Below are positions 48,419-58,178 of a stretch of 64,000 nucleotides of DNA, piece after piece. Position 1 is the stretch's first letter. The number at the start of each line of letters is the position of its first letter. The stretch spans positions 1-64,000 of the forward strand of contig NZ_JANLNW010000021.1 in the NCBI RefSeq assembly GCF_025465945.1, written 5' to 3'. The notes under the pieces were generated by a model. The model saw nothing but the letters and a program-made list of their open reading frames with translations. It was not told the DNA's origin and made no database searches. The position numbers and the translations under genes were made by a program. Origin of the DNA: Pseudomonas sp. 6D_7.1_Bac1. GTDB taxonomy: Bacteria; Pseudomonadota; Gammaproteobacteria; Pseudomonadales; Pseudomonadaceae.

Positions 48419-49503
48419 GTTTGCCGTCATCATCGTCATCGCCGCTGCCGGAGCTGATCACGCAGTTGATCGAACCGATCAGCGACGAAGCGCCCTGTGG
48501 TCAAGACCTGCGCTATGAGCCTGAATTCGATCAGCTACGCGAACTGCGCCGCGAGGACGATATCAGTTTGCCGACGGGGGTCTGGCAGTCGTCGATCAAG
48601 CGTGCCCAATGGCCGGAACAGGCAAGGCTCGCCACCCGCTTGCTGCTCGAACGCAGTAAGGATTTGATGCTCAGTGCCTGGCTTGGCGAGGCCTGGTTGC
48701 ATCTGGACGGCCTGGAAGGATTGCCGGGCAGCCTGGCACTGGTGGCGGGTCTATGCGAGCGCTACCCCGAGCAGCTTCATCCGCAGGCCGAGGAGGGTGA
48801 CCAGTCGTGGCGGGTCATTCCTCTCGAATGGCTGGCGCGACGCTACAGCGAAATCCTGCTCACCCGGGTGCCGCTGTTCGACGCTCGCGCGACTGAATTT
48901 GCGGGTTATTGCCTGGATGACTGGCGACGCTTGCAGGTGCAGCAGGTGATGGTCAATGACACCAAGGCCGCGAAAACCTCGGCTGAAAGCGCTCGCAACG
49001 AGCAGAAGAAGCTGACCGAACAGATTCGCGCGACACCGCTGTCATTCTGGTTGCGCAGCCAAGGCAGCCTGTTGCTGAGCTTGCAGCATCTGCAACGGCT
49101 GGAGGACTGGAGTGATGCCTACCTGGGCAGTCAGGCGCCAGGCTACACATCGTTGCAGGACATCATCGAGGCGCTGTTGACGCTCGTTCAGGAGTTCATC
49201 GCCATGCATCCACGTCAACCCGGCCCGGCCCCGGTCGAACCACCGCAGATCCAGACGTCACACGACACGCTGGAAGCGGAAGCTGCGCAGACAATGCGCG
49301 AGCCGGTGAGTCGCGAAGAGGCTTATCGGCAATTGTTGCTGATTGCCGAATACCTGGCGCGCACCGAGCCCCACAGCCCGGTGCCTTACTTGATCAGGCG
49401 CGGTGTGGAGTGGGGCAATAAACCGCTGAGCGAACTGCTTGGCGAGTTGATCTCGGCTGACGCGGAGTCCCGCCGACTCTGGACGTTATTGGGGGTTCTC
49501 TAA
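48415..49503 (+). CDS. tssA: T6SS sheath assembly factor TssA (ImpA family)
   Basis: Product of 362 residues with an ImpA N-terminal domain (ISDEAPCGQDLRYEPEFDQLRELRREDD) and the C-terminal motif EPHSPVPYLIRRGVEWGNKPL. GTG start within a GTGA overlap with tssM. It primes and coordinates tube/sheath assembly. It is the last T6SS gene; three bases separate it from the convergent dehydrogenase. Confidence 0.92.
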   Translation: MSLPSSSSSPLPELITQLIEPISDEAPCGQDLRYEPEFDQLRELRREDDISLPTGVWQSSIKRAQWPEQARLATRLLLERSKDLMLSAWLGEAWLHLDGLEGLPGSLALVAGLCERYPEQLHPQAEEGDQSWRVIPLEWLARRYSEILLTRVPLFDARATEFAGYCLDDWRRLQVQQVMVNDTKAAKTSAESARNEQKKLTEQIRATPLSFWLRSQGSLLLSLQHLQRLEDWSDAYLGSQAPGYTSLQDIIEALLTLVQEFIAMHPRQPGPAPVEPPQIQTSHDTLEAEAAQTMREPVSREEAYRQLLLIAEYLARTEPHSPVPYLIRRGVEWGNKPLSELLGELISADAESRRLWTLLGVL

Positions 49504-49506
49504 CGC

Positions 49507-50457
49507 TCAGAGGCGCTTGGGTAACTCTACGGGGGTCAACACCGGGCGATTGGAGAAAAACGCCAGCAGATTCTGACCGACCAGTTCAACGGTTGCCCGG
49601 GTTGCTTCAGGTGACAGACCCGCCACGTGAGGGGTGAGGATCACGTTATTCAATGCCTTGAGCGCATCCGACACCTGAGGTTCTGCATCGAAGACATCGA
49701 GCGCGGCACCGGCGATCCGCCGTTGCTCAAGCGCGGAAATCAGATCGTTGGTGGCAACCACGCTGGCCCGGGCGATGTTGACGATAAACCCGTGAGGACC
49801 TAATGCATCCAGCGCCTGCTTGTTGATCAAGTGCTGTGTGCCAAGGCCGCCGGGTGTGCAAACGATCAGAAAATCCGAGACCCGTGCCAGTTCGGTCGGT
49901 GTCGAGCAAAAGTCGTAGGGGACGTCGTTGCGCAACTGGCGATTGTGATAACGCACAATCATGTCGAAACCATTGGCGGCGCGTTTGGCAATGGCCATGC
50001 CGACGGCGCCCAGGCCCAGAATACCCAGGCGTTTACCGGCCAGTGACGGGCGCATGATCTTCGGCCATTCACCGCGTCGCACCGCCGCGTCGCACCGAGG
50101 GATGTCACGCACCAACGACAGCAACAAGGCCATCGCATGATCGGCCACCGACGAAGCGTTTACGCCGGCGCCGTTGGTGACGGTAATGCCGTTGTCGCTG
50201 GCGGCTTGCAGGTCGACATGCTCGTAACCGGCGCCGATCACGCAGATGATTTTCAGGTTCGGTAGCGCGGCGATTTCTTCGGCGTACAACCCCAAGGGGC
50301 CGCGTGTCAGCACGGCGTCGATCTGTCCGCCGTGATTGGCGATGGCCTCGGCGCGCTCGATGGGAGTGGGGGCGAGAATCAGGTGGAAGCCTTGATGTTC
50401 GAGGATCGGCAGGTAGTCGTTGATCGTTTCAACCAGTACCAGAACGGTTGCAGGCAT
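49507..50457 (-). CDS. D-2-hydroxyacid dehydrogenase (glyoxylate/hydroxypyruvate reductase-like)
   Basis: Cytosolic NAD(P)H-dependent oxidoreductase of 316 residues. The nucleotide motif is LGILGLGAVGMAIAKRA (about 144-160), and the catalytic Arg/Glu/His are in NIARASVV, DVFDAEP and LTPHVAG. The ATG at 50457 follows AGGAG by eight bases. The substrate is uncertain; glyoxylate or hydroxypyruvate are usual for this branch. It lies 158 bases from the tautomerase gene upstream. Confidence 0.88.
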   Translation of the reverse strand: MPATVLVLVETINDYLPILEHQGFHLILAPTPIERAEAIANHGGQIDAVLTRGPLGLYAEEIAALPNLKIICVIGAGYEHVDLQAASDNGITVTNGAGVNASSVADHAMALLLSLVRDIPRCDAAVRRGEWPKIMRPSLAGKRLGILGLGAVGMAIAKRAANGFDMIVRYHNRQLRNDVPYDFCSTPTELARVSDFLIVCTPGGLGTQHLINKQALDALGPHGFIVNIARASVVATNDLISALEQRRIAGAALDVFDAEPQVSDALKALNNVILTPHVAGLSPEATRATVELVGQNLLAFFSNRPVLTPVELPKRL

Positions 50458-50615
50458 GCTGGGCTCCTGAGGGTATCGAATACGGCGCGGCACGGCGCTA
50501 AAGCGCAAGACGCCCAAGATTGCTGGCTTGGCCGACGTTTAGCAATGGGGCCGGCTGACCGGTTGCCGTGACGTCCGGAAGCCTTGGGCGGCATCGAGGA
50601 TTTCATCTGGGGGCG

Positions 50616-50999
50616 TTAACTGGCGTATTGGGCAATGCCGTTGCCAAACGACCAGTTCTCTTTCTTGACCTCCACCAGATTGATAAAGACGTCTTCCAGA
50701 CGAACCGCCAACTCTGCATTGAGGCTTTCGGCGATGGTCTTGTACAGCAGTTTTTTCTGCTCCAGCGTCCGGCCCTCGTTCAGGCTGATCTGAATGATCA
50801 CCAGATGGTCGCTGCGGTTGATGCCCAGGTAGACCGGATCAAAGATGAAGTGCAGCTCGTCGTGTTCGGCAAGGATCTGGAAATTATCGTGCTCGGGCAC
50901 GCCGATGCTGCTGCGCATGGCGGCGTAGATCAGCTCGCCAACGCGTTTGGCGAAGGTGGGATCCTGGTGTTTTTTGATGTCGACACGAACGAGCGGCAT
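50616..50999 (-). CDS. Tautomerase-superfamily protein (MSAD-like)
   Basis: Product of 127 residues with the catalytic N-terminal proline expected after removal of Met (MPLVRVDI). The length, about twice a 4-OT monomer, and the segment DPVYLGINRSDHLVIIQISLNEGRT fit the malonate semialdehyde decarboxylase/cis-CaaD-like tautomerases. Physiological substrate unknown. It may be co-transcribed with the hydroxyacid dehydrogenase. The 289-base gap to the permease on the right contains one GC-rich stem-loop (about 51197-51220) and no gene. Confidence 0.8.
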   Translation of the reverse strand: MPLVRVDIKKHQDPTFAKRVGELIYAAMRSSIGVPEHDNFQILAEHDELHFIFDPVYLGINRSDHLVIIQISLNEGRTLEQKKLLYKTIAESLNAELAVRLEDVFINLVEVKKENWSFGNGIAQYAS

Positions 51000-51288
51000 G
51001 GCATTACTCCGTCAGGTTGTCGCCACGCGGGTTGAGTGGCTTCGTTGAAACATTGATTCAAGCAGCTTCTACGGATTTCTCGCGCTCAGGCGGCGGTTTT
51101 TGTGGGCTGTAGCGCTCAAAGCTATTCCTGAACATCTGATCCGCATAACCACTCCTCAGCTAAGTCTTTGCTTCTGTTGATTAATCCCGGACAATCGCGC
51201 CCCTGTTTCGGCCAGGGCGCTGCCTGTCAGCTTTTTCTGACTCGTCCTGACCGAGTGGCAAGTGACCGGAATGCGGAGATCCGACCGG

Positions 51289-52569
51289 ATGAATGATCAG
51301 GCCAATAGCGTTGATGAACGCTATGAAGCGGCGGCACCAGCAAGCCTCAGCAGCTGGAATCGCCATGACACCACCTGGATGCTGGGCCTGTTTGGCACGG
51401 CGATTGGTGCGGGAACCCTGTTTTTGCCGATCAACGCAGGTCTTGGCGGTTTCTGGCCGCTGCTGATTCTGGCGGTGCTGGCATTCCCCATGACCTTTTA
51501 CGCACACCGTGGCCTGACCCGCTTCGTGCTGTCCGGTCGCGAGGGTGCAGATATCACCGAGGTGGTTGAAGAACATTTCGGGATCAAGGCCGGTGCCCTG
51601 ATCACCTTGCTGTATTTCTTCGCGATCTTCCCGATCCTGCTGATCTACAGCGTCGCCCTCACTAACACCGTGGGCAGTTTCCTTGAGCACCAGTTGCACA
51701 TCATGCCGCCGCCACGGGCGATTCTGTCGTTCGTGTTGATTCTCGGCCTGCTGGCCGTGGTGCGTTGCGGCGAGCAAGTGATCGTCAAGGCCATGAGCCT
51801 GATGGTGTACCCGTTCATCGTCGCGCTGCTGTTTCTCGCGGTGTTCCTGATCCCGCACTGGAACGGCGGCATTCTCGCCACCGCCAACACCCTGCCTGAG
51901 CCGTCGGCGCTGCTGCACACGCTGTGGCTGGCGATTCCGGTGATGGTGTTCTCGTTCAACCACTCGCCGATCATCTCGGCGTTCGCGGTGGACCAGAAGC
52001 GTCGTTATGGCGTGCACGCCGAGGAGCGCAGCTCGCAAATCCTGTCCCGCGCTCACGCCTTGATGGTGGTGATGGTGCTGTTCTTCGTCTTCAGCTGCGT
52101 GCTGACCCTGTCGCCAGAACAACTGGCCGAGGCCAAGGCGCAGAACCTGTCGATCCTGTCGTACCTGGCCAACCACTTCAGCAACCCGACGATCGCCTTC
52201 GCCGCGCCGCTGATTGCTTTCGTGGCCATTTCCAAGTCGTTCCTGGGGCACTACATCGGCGCCAGCGAAGGCCTCAAGGGGCTGATCGTCAAGAGCGGTC
52301 GTCGCCCGGCGCCGAAGACGCTGGACCGTATGACCGCAGCGTTCATGCTGGTGGTCTGCTGGATCGTCGCCACGCTTAACCCGAGCATCCTGGGGATGAT
52401 CGAAACCCTCGGTGGCCCGGTCATCGCGTCGATTCTGTTCCTGATGCCGATGTACGCCATTCGCAAGGTGCCAGCCATGGCACGTTATCGCGGCCAGGCC
52501 TCCAACGTCTTCGTGACGCTGGTCGGGCTGGTGGCGATTTCGGCGCTGATCTACTCGCTGACCGCCTGA
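51289..52569 (+). CDS. HAAAP-family amino acid permease (serine/threonine type)
   Basis: Inner-membrane transporter of 426 residues with eleven hydrophobic segments. The family signature MLGLFGTAIGAGTLFLPINAGLGGFWPL lies near the N-terminus, with MVFSFNHSPIISAFAV in the middle and FLGHYIGASEGLKGL later. This resembles SdaC and TdcC, which import L-serine or L-threonine with protons. The ATG at 51289 follows CGGAGA; an in-frame ATG at 51271 is possible. No serine dehydratase gene is adjacent. An intrinsic terminator follows. Confidence 0.87.
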   Translation: MNDQANSVDERYEAAAPASLSSWNRHDTTWMLGLFGTAIGAGTLFLPINAGLGGFWPLLILAVLAFPMTFYAHRGLTRFVLSGREGADITEVVEEHFGIKAGALITLLYFFAIFPILLIYSVALTNTVGSFLEHQLHIMPPPRAILSFVLILGLLAVVRCGEQVIVKAMSLMVYPFIVALLFLAVFLIPHWNGGILATANTLPEPSALLHTLWLAIPVMVFSFNHSPIISAFAVDQKRRYGVHAEERSSQILSRAHALMVVMVLFFVFSCVLTLSPEQLAEAKAQNLSILSYLANHFSNPTIAFAAPLIAFVAISKSFLGHYIGASEGLKGLIVKSGRRPAPKTLDRMTAAFMLVVCWIVATLNPSILGMIETLGGPVIASILFLMPMYAIRKVPAMARYRGQASNVFVTLVGLVAISALIYSLTA

Positions 52570-52638
52570 GTGCGTAGCGGCCCGGCCTGTTAAGCCCGTG
52601 CCGCGCCGTTACAAATAAACGCCTGACTCAGTGATGCA

Positions 52639-52682
52639 ACGGCCGCTGACTGCGCACAATGCGCGGCGCGGCCGTTTTTTTT
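52639..52682 (+). terminator. Intrinsic terminator after the permease gene
   Basis: AACGGCCGC (52639-52647) pairs with GCGGCCGTT (52669-52677); an inner GCGC/GCGC pairing shortens the loop, and a T run of seven ends at 52682. It is the clearest single-direction terminator in the window. Confidence 0.85.
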
Positions 52683-52831
52683 GGCTGGCCGGAAAATTCA
52701 GGGCCATCACAGGAGGGCAAGGTGGAAAAAGGGCTACGCTTGTGCTTGCATTTCAGCGTGATAGAACGTCTGCTCTTGTACCGCCGCCGACGGCCTCGTC
52801 GGCATTTCAACTGCTTGTCTGGAGACGTCCG

Positions 52832-53449
52832 ATGCCCCGTGCCCATCCGCAATTGATCACTGGCAAGCTGGAAAAACTGCACCCGACGCAGCTCACTGTC
52901 GGTCTGGCCGAAGTGAACACCAAGCGTGAACAATGGAAAAAGCTCAAGCGCAAGGAACGTAGCGCTGCCCTGGACAACCATTGGTTTCCTTGTGTCCTTG
53001 GCCCGCAAGGGCGCCATTACATCGTCGATCACCACCACTTCGGTCTGGCGTTGATTCAGGAAGAGGTCACGACGGTGCCGCTGCTGGTGCTCAAGGATTT
53101 ATCGTTTGTCGAGCCAATGACGTTCTGGAATGTCATGAGCTTCAACCAGTGGGTGCACCCCTACGATGCTCACGGGGCGCAGCACTCATTCGAGGCGATT
53201 CCCAAGAGTATCGTCGATTTGCAGGATGATCCTTATCGCAGCCTGGCAGGGCAGGTGCGACGTGCCGGTGGGTACTCCAAGGATACGACGCCCTACAGCG
53301 AATTCCTCTGGGCGGACTTCTTTCGCAGCCGGATCTCCAGCGATCAGATCAAGGATCTAGGCAGCAAACTGCAAACCAAAGCCATGGATCTGGCGCGCAG
53401 TCAGGAGGCTCGGTATTTGCCGGGTTGGGCAGGTCCGATTGTCGACTGA
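52832..53449 (+). CDS. ParB-like nuclease-domain protein (ParBc_2 type)
   Basis: Product of 205 residues starting MPRAHPQLITGKLEKLHPTQL. The segment RHYIVDHHHFGLALIQEE (about 64-81), with a run of three histidines, and the following WNVMSFNQWVHPYDAHG match the ParB-like family of uncharacterised chromosomal proteins, not partition ParB. The ATG follows GGAG by about seven bases. Its end overlaps the SulP start by eleven bases, so both are likely one transcript. Molecular role is unknown. Confidence 0.75.
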   Translation: MPRAHPQLITGKLEKLHPTQLTVGLAEVNTKREQWKKLKRKERSAALDNHWFPCVLGPQGRHYIVDHHHFGLALIQEEVTTVPLLVLKDLSFVEPMTFWNVMSFNQWVHPYDAHGAQHSFEAIPKSIVDLQDDPYRSLAGQVRRAGGYSKDTTPYSEFLWADFFRSRISSDQIKDLGSKLQTKAMDLARSQEARYLPGWAGPIVD

Positions 53450-55097
53450 GCCATCAACGTCGTCAGTTCAGACTTCTGGCGAAAAACCGAACCGCTGGCA
53501 GGACACGTTGGCCGGCCTGTCGATTGCCGGACTGTTGCTGCCCGAGGCTGTCGCCTATTCGAGCATCGCCGCCCTGGCGCCGCAGGCCGGGGTGATCGCC
53601 TTGTTTGCCGGTTTACTCTGTTACGGACTGTTCGGTACCAGCCGGTTTGCCATTGTCTCCGCGACCTCTTCATCCGCTGCGGTGTTGGCGGCAGCGACCG
53701 CGACGCTGGCCGGTGGCGACCCGCAATTGCGTGCAACCCTGGCCATTGGGTTGGTCATGGTCACCGGGGTGTTCTTTTTGATGGCCGGGTTGTTCAAGCT
53801 CGGCAGCGTGACGTCGTTCATCGCCAAGCCGGTACTGCGCGGTTTTGCTTTTGGACTGGCGCTGACGATCATCCTCAAGCAGCTCGCCAGCGTGGTGGGC
53901 GTGCATTTGAGCGACGGTAACCTGATTCGCTTCCTGCCGCAGTTGCTGGAGCAACTGCCGCAGTGGAACTGGGTCGCCGCCGGTGTGGCCGCCGTGGCTC
54001 TGGCATTGTTGTGGTTGTTTGCACGGTTCAGGCGCCTGCCGGGCGGCTTGCTGGTGGTGGTGATCGGCATCGCGGCGGGCCAGTGGCTGGACCTGCCGGC
54101 CCATGGGGTCAAGCTGATCGGTGTCATCGACCTGAGCCTGGAAGTCCCGAAGCTGCCGGTGCTGCCTTTTTCCGACTGGCTGCGCCTGGGGGAGCTGGGC
54201 TTCGCCATGGTGATGATTCTGTACGCGGAGTCCTACGGTTCGATCAGTTCCTTCGCACTCAAACACGGTGATCGGGTGTCGTCGAACCGGGACCTGCTGG
54301 CGCTCGGGGCGTCGAATCTGCTGTCCGGGCTGTTTCACGGGATGCCGGCAGGGGCGGGGTATTCCGCGACTTCCGCCAATGAGGCCGCAGGCGCGACTTC
54401 GCGTTTGGCCGGTGGCGTGGCCGCGTTGGTGGTGCTGATTATCGTCCTGACGGTGCTGCCTTACATTGCCTTGACCCCTGAGCCGATACTGGCCGCTATT
54501 GTCATGCATGCGCTGGCCCGTGGCTTGAGCCTGCAGCCGCTGGGGCGCTATTTCGTCTGGCGGCGTGATCGCCTGTTGGTGATCTGCGCGGTGGCGGCCG
54601 TGTTGGTGTTGGGGGTGTTGGACGGCTTGCTGGTGGCGGTGGCGATCAGTGTGCTGCTGATGCTCAAGCAAATGTCGGCGGCGGATATCCAGATTCTCGG
54701 GCACATCGGCACCGGGCACGACTTTGTCGATGTGCAACGTCATCCGCTGGCCAAAGCGGTGCCGGGGATGCTGATTGTCCGGCCGGGCGAAGCGCTGTTC
54801 TTCGCCAACGTCGAGCGGATTCTTGGTGGCGCTTTACGGCTGATCCGACACTCCGAAACGCCGATTCATACGGTGATTCTCAGTCTGGAAGAGTCGCCGA
54901 ACCTGGATGGCACCAGCATCGAGGCGCTGCAGGAGTTCTTCTTGAGGGTACACAACGAAGGTAAGCAGTTGATGTTGGCGCGTCTCAAGGATGAGGCGCA
55001 CGCGGTGTTGTCGGCGCTGCCGAAGGCTGAGCGTTCGCAGGTGATTCTCAGCGATTTGAGCGTTGACGGCGCGGTACAGGCGGCGCTCAAGGCGTAG
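53439..55097 (+). CDS. SulP-family anion transporter with STAS domain
   Basis: Inner-membrane transporter of 552 residues with about eleven spans (LAGLSIAGLLLPEAVAYSSIAALAP is the SulP signature) and a cytosolic STAS domain at about 430-550 (HTVILSLEESPNLDGTSIEALQEF). Sulfate, bicarbonate or a dicarboxylate are possible substrates. No ATG or GTG is available near the family start; the TTG at 53439, preceded by CAGGT and inside the end of the ParB-like gene, is the most plausible start and would give translational coupling. Confidence 0.87.
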   Translation: MSTEPSTSSVQTSGEKPNRWQDTLAGLSIAGLLLPEAVAYSSIAALAPQAGVIALFAGLLCYGLFGTSRFAIVSATSSSAAVLAAATATLAGGDPQLRATLAIGLVMVTGVFFLMAGLFKLGSVTSFIAKPVLRGFAFGLALTIILKQLASVVGVHLSDGNLIRFLPQLLEQLPQWNWVAAGVAAVALALLWLFARFRRLPGGLLVVVIGIAAGQWLDLPAHGVKLIGVIDLSLEVPKLPVLPFSDWLRLGELGFAMVMILYAESYGSISSFALKHGDRVSSNRDLLALGASNLLSGLFHGMPAGAGYSATSANEAAGATSRLAGGVAALVVLIIVLTVLPYIALTPEPILAAIVMHALARGLSLQPLGRYFVWRRDRLLVICAVAAVLVLGVLDGLLVAVAISVLLMLKQMSAADIQILGHIGTGHDFVDVQRHPLAKAVPGMLIVRPGEALFFANVERILGGALRLIRHSETPIHTVILSLEESPNLDGTSIEALQEFFLRVHNEGKQLMLARLKDEAHAVLSALPKAERSQVILSDLSVDGAVQAALKA

Positions 55098-55116
55098 AGA
55101 CAAAACCTTCAGGCAT

Positions 55117-55154
55117 AAAAAAACGCCGCGCACCTTACGATGCGCGGCGTTTTT
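55117..55154. terminator. Bidirectional terminator between the SulP gene and acnB
   Basis: AAACGCCGCGCA (55121-55132) pairs with TGCGCGGCGTTT (55141-55152) around an eight-base loop. A-run on the left and T-run on the right allow it to stop transcription from both convergent genes. Confidence 0.92.
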
Positions 55155-55169
55155 CATGGCGTTGTAACG

Positions 55170-57770
55170 TTAGGCTTGAATGACCGGGATGTTGGCATTC
55201 GCGGCAGCTTCACGGAACTCGGCGATCTGGTCGAAACTCAGGTAGCGATAAACATCGCTGGCCATGGTGTCGATTTCTTTCGCGTAGGCCATGTACTCCT
55301 CGACGGTCGGCAGGCGACCCAGGATCGAAGCCACCGACGCCAGTTCGGCCGAAGCCAGGTAGACGTTGGCGCCGTCGCCCAGACGGTTCGGGAAGTTACG
55401 GGTCGAGGTCGAGACCACGGTGGAGTTCGGTTCAACGCGAGCCTGGTTACCCATGCACAGCGAGCAGCCCGGCATTTCCATGCGCGCGCCAGCCTTGCCG
55501 TAGATGCCGTAGTAGCCTTCTTCGGTCAGTTGGTGAGCATCCATCTTGGTCGGCGGCGACAGCCACAGACGGGTTGGCAGCTGACCCTTGACCTGATCCA
55601 GCAGCTTACCGGCAGCACGGAAGTGACCGATGTTGGTCATGCACGAACCGATGAACACTTCGTCGATCTTCTCGCCAGCAACGCTGGACAGCAGACGGGC
55701 GTCGTCCGGATCGTTCGGCGCGCAGAGCACAGGCTCCTTGATGTCGGCCAGGTCGATCTCGATGGTTTCAGCGTATTCGGCGTCAGCATCGGCAACCATC
55801 AACTCAGGGTTGGCGATCCAGGCTTCCATCGCTTGAGCACGACGTTCCAGAGTACGTGCATCGCCGTAGCCTTCGCCGATCATCCAGCGCAGCAGGGTGA
55901 TGTTGGAGCTCAGGTACTCGGTGATCGACTCTTTCGACAGCTTGATGGTGCAACCGGCAGCGGAGCGCTCGGCCGAGGCGTCGGACAGCTCGAAGGCTTG
56001 TTCGATGCTCAGGTTGTCGAGACCTTCGATTTCCAGGATGCGGCCGGAGAAGGCGTTCTTCTTGCCTTTCTTCTCTACGGTCAGCAGGCCAGCCTGGATC
56101 GCGTAGTAAGGAATGGCGTGAACCAGGTCACGCAAGGTGACGCCCGGTTGCATTTTGCCTTTGAAGCGCACCAGGATCGATTCCGGCATGTCCAGTGGCA
56201 TCACGCCAGTGGCTGCGGCGAACGCGACCAGACCGGAACCGGCCGGGAACGAGATGCCCATCGGGAAACGGGTGTGCGAGTCACCACCGGTGCCGACGGT
56301 GTCCGGCAGCAGCATGCGGTTCAGCCAGCTGTGGATGATGCCGTCGCCCGGACGCAGGGAAACGCCGCCGCGGGTCATGATGAAGTCTGGCAGGGTGTGG
56401 TGAGTGGTGACGTCGATCGGCTTTGGATAGGCTGCGGTGTGGCAGAACGACTGCATCACCAGATCGGTCGAGAAGCCCAGGCACGCCAGGTCTTTCAGTT
56501 CGTCACGGGTCATCGGGCCAGTGGTGTCCTGGGAACCGACGGTGGTCATCTTCGGTTCGCAGTAGGTCCCTGGACGAACGCCAACGACGCCGCACGCCTT
56601 GCCGACCATTTTCTGTGCCAGGGTGAAACCCTTGGTGCTTTCAGCCGGAGCTTCCGGCTTCTTGAACAGATCGGAGGGTGGCAGACCCAGTTCGGTACGG
56701 GCCTTCTCGGTCAGGCCACGGCCGATGATCAGCGGAATACGACCGCCAGCACGGACTTCGTCGAGCAGGACCGGGGTCTTCATTTCGAAGGTGGTCAGGA
56801 TTTCGTCGCTGTTGTGCTTGGTGACTTTACCGGCATGAGGGTACAGGTCGATCACGTCGCCCATGTTCATGTTGGTCACGTCGAATTCGATTGGCAGTGC
56901 GCCGGCATCTTCCATGGTGTTGTAGAAGATCGGAGCGATTTTGCTGCCGAAGCAGAAACCGCCGGCACGCTTGTTCGGCACGTAAGGAACGTCGTCGCCG
57001 AAGAACCACAGCACCGAGTTGGTGGCCGATTTACGCGAAGAACCGGTACCCACTACGTCGCCGACGTAGGCGATCGGGAAGCCTTCGCCGCGCATGGTTT
57101 CGATTTGCTTCATCGGACCGGTGACGCCTTGCTCGTCCGGCACGATGCCGTCACGGGCCATTTTCAGCATGGCCAGGGCGTGCAGCGGGATGTCTGGACG
57201 GGACCAGGCATCAGGAGCAGGGGACAGGTCGTCGGTGTTGGTTTCGCCGGTGACCTTGAACACGCGCAGGCTGATCTTGTCGGCCAGAACCGGGCGGTTC
57301 TTGAACCACTCGCCGTCAGCCCAGGATTGCAGTACGCCTTGAGCGTGAACGTTGCCGTTCTTGGCTTTTTCCGCGACGTCGTGGAAAGCATCGAACATCA
57401 GCAGGGTGTGCTTGAGTTGCGCGGCAGCGACTGGAGCCAGTTCGGCGGAGTCGAGCAGGTCAACCAGCGTCACGATGTTGTAGCCGCCTTGCATGGTGCC
57501 AAGCAGTTCAACAGCGCGCTTTTTGTCGATCAGAGGGGAAGTGGCTTCGCCTTTGGCCAACGCAGACAGGAAACCGGCCTTTACATAGGCTGCTTCGTCC
57601 ACGCCAGGCGGAACGCGATTGGTGATCAGGTCAACGAGGAAAGCTTCTTCGCCAGCCGGGGGATTCTTCAGCAGCTCGACCAGGCCTGCAGTTTGTTCGG
57701 CGTTAAGCGGCTGGGGAACGATACCCAGTGCTGCGCGCTCTTCGATATGTTTGCGGTAGGCTTCAAGCAC
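55170..57770 (-). CDS. acnB: Aconitate hydratase B (bifunctional aconitase/2-methylisocitrate dehydratase)
   Basis: TCA-cycle enzyme interconverting citrate and isocitrate, 866 residues against 865 in E. coli. The [4Fe-4S] ligands are present in [10 protein letters not shown] (near 711) and [10 protein letters not shown] (near 770 and 773), and [11 protein letters not shown] is conserved. The GTG at 57770 aligns with the AcnB N-terminus ([13 protein letters not shown]) and has GAGG nine bases upstream; longer frames are not supported. Monocistronic, ending at a bidirectional terminator. Confidence 0.97.
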   Translation of the reverse strand: MLEAYRKHIEERAALGIVPQPLNAEQTAGLVELLKNPPAGEEAFLVDLITNRVPPGVDEAAYVKAGFLSALAKGEATSPLIDKKRAVELLGTMQGGYNIVTLVDLLDSAELAPVAAAQLKHTLLMFDAFHDVAEKAKNGNVHAQGVLQSWADGEWFKNRPVLADKISLRVFKVTGETNTDDLSPAPDAWSRPDIPLHALAMLKMARDGIVPDEQGVTGPMKQIETMRGEGFPIAYVGDVVGTGSSRKSATNSVLWFFGDDVPYVPNKRAGGFCFGSKIAPIFYNTMEDAGALPIEFDVTNMNMGDVIDLYPHAGKVTKHNSDEILTTFEMKTPVLLDEVRAGGRIPLIIGRGLTEKARTELGLPPSDLFKKPEAPAESTKGFTLAQKMVGKACGVVGVRPGTYCEPKMTTVGSQDTTGPMTRDELKDLACLGFSTDLVMQSFCHTAAYPKPIDVTTHHTLPDFIMTRGGVSLRPGDGIIHSWLNRMLLPDTVGTGGDSHTRFPMGISFPAGSGLVAFAAATGVMPLDMPESILVRFKGKMQPGVTLRDLVHAIPYYAIQAGLLTVEKKGKKNAFSGRILEIEGLDNLSIEQAFELSDASAERSAAGCTIKLSKESITEYLSSNITLLRWMIGEGYGDARTLERRAQAMEAWIANPELMVADADAEYAETIEIDLADIKEPVLCAPNDPDDARLLSSVAGEKIDEVFIGSCMTNIGHFRAAGKLLDQVKGQLPTRLWLSPPTKMDAHQLTEEGYYGIYGKAGARMEMPGCSLCMGNQARVEPNSTVVSTSTRNFPNRLGDGANVYLASAELASVASILGRLPTVEEYMAYAKEIDTMASDVYRYLSFDQIAEFREAAANANIPVIQA

Positions 57771-58178
57771 AGTTATTACCCTCATCAGTGGTCCCAAATG
57801 GGTGTCCGGGACGCTCATCCCGAAATTGCCGTACTCATGCGCTGCGTGGCGTTGTGGGCCGCTTAGCCAGAATTACCGGCAATTCCTTACAGAAGCTGCT
57901 TTCAAAGTTTTACGCCTGCAGAACGGGGAGCTGATGAGGGTTGGCGTTGGGCTTTTCCCCGCTGGAAAAACCCTTCGCCAACACCGCTCTGAAGGAACGA
58001 CTGTGCTCGTGACGCTTTGAAAACAGCTTCTAACGGACATTGGCGCCTTAAAAGGCTGGCCGATTCTACGGCAAAAAAAAATTAAAGGTAAGTTAGGCCC
58101 AGAATTTTGAGGGGTGATGAATGTTAGACAAAGGGCTAACATGCCGACCTGTTTTGCTTCCTCGCGTTTTGCCTACCT
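57771..58178 (-). promoter_or_regulatory. Long acnB leader with a hairpin and a candidate promoter
   Basis: This 408-base gap contains no gene. A long imperfect hairpin at 57941-57982 has outer arms GTTGGCG and CGCCAAC and inner arms GGGCTTTTCC and GGAAAAACCC. Reading toward acnB, TAGAAT (complement of 58063-58068) is a possible -10 preceded by a T9 tract. If used, the transcript would have a leader of nearly 290 bases that includes the hairpin. Confidence 0.4.

Noticed and set aside
52832..53449. Chromosome-partition ParB
   Set aside because: Too short, no HTH or parS-binding domain, no ParA partner; only the ParB-like nuclease-type domain is present.
55140..57866. 908-codon plus-strand open frame opposite acnB
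   Set aside because: Exact antisense shadow of a well conserved gene; composition (many His, Gln, Val, Gly) is that of GC-rich shadow frames, and no ribosome site or domain is seen.
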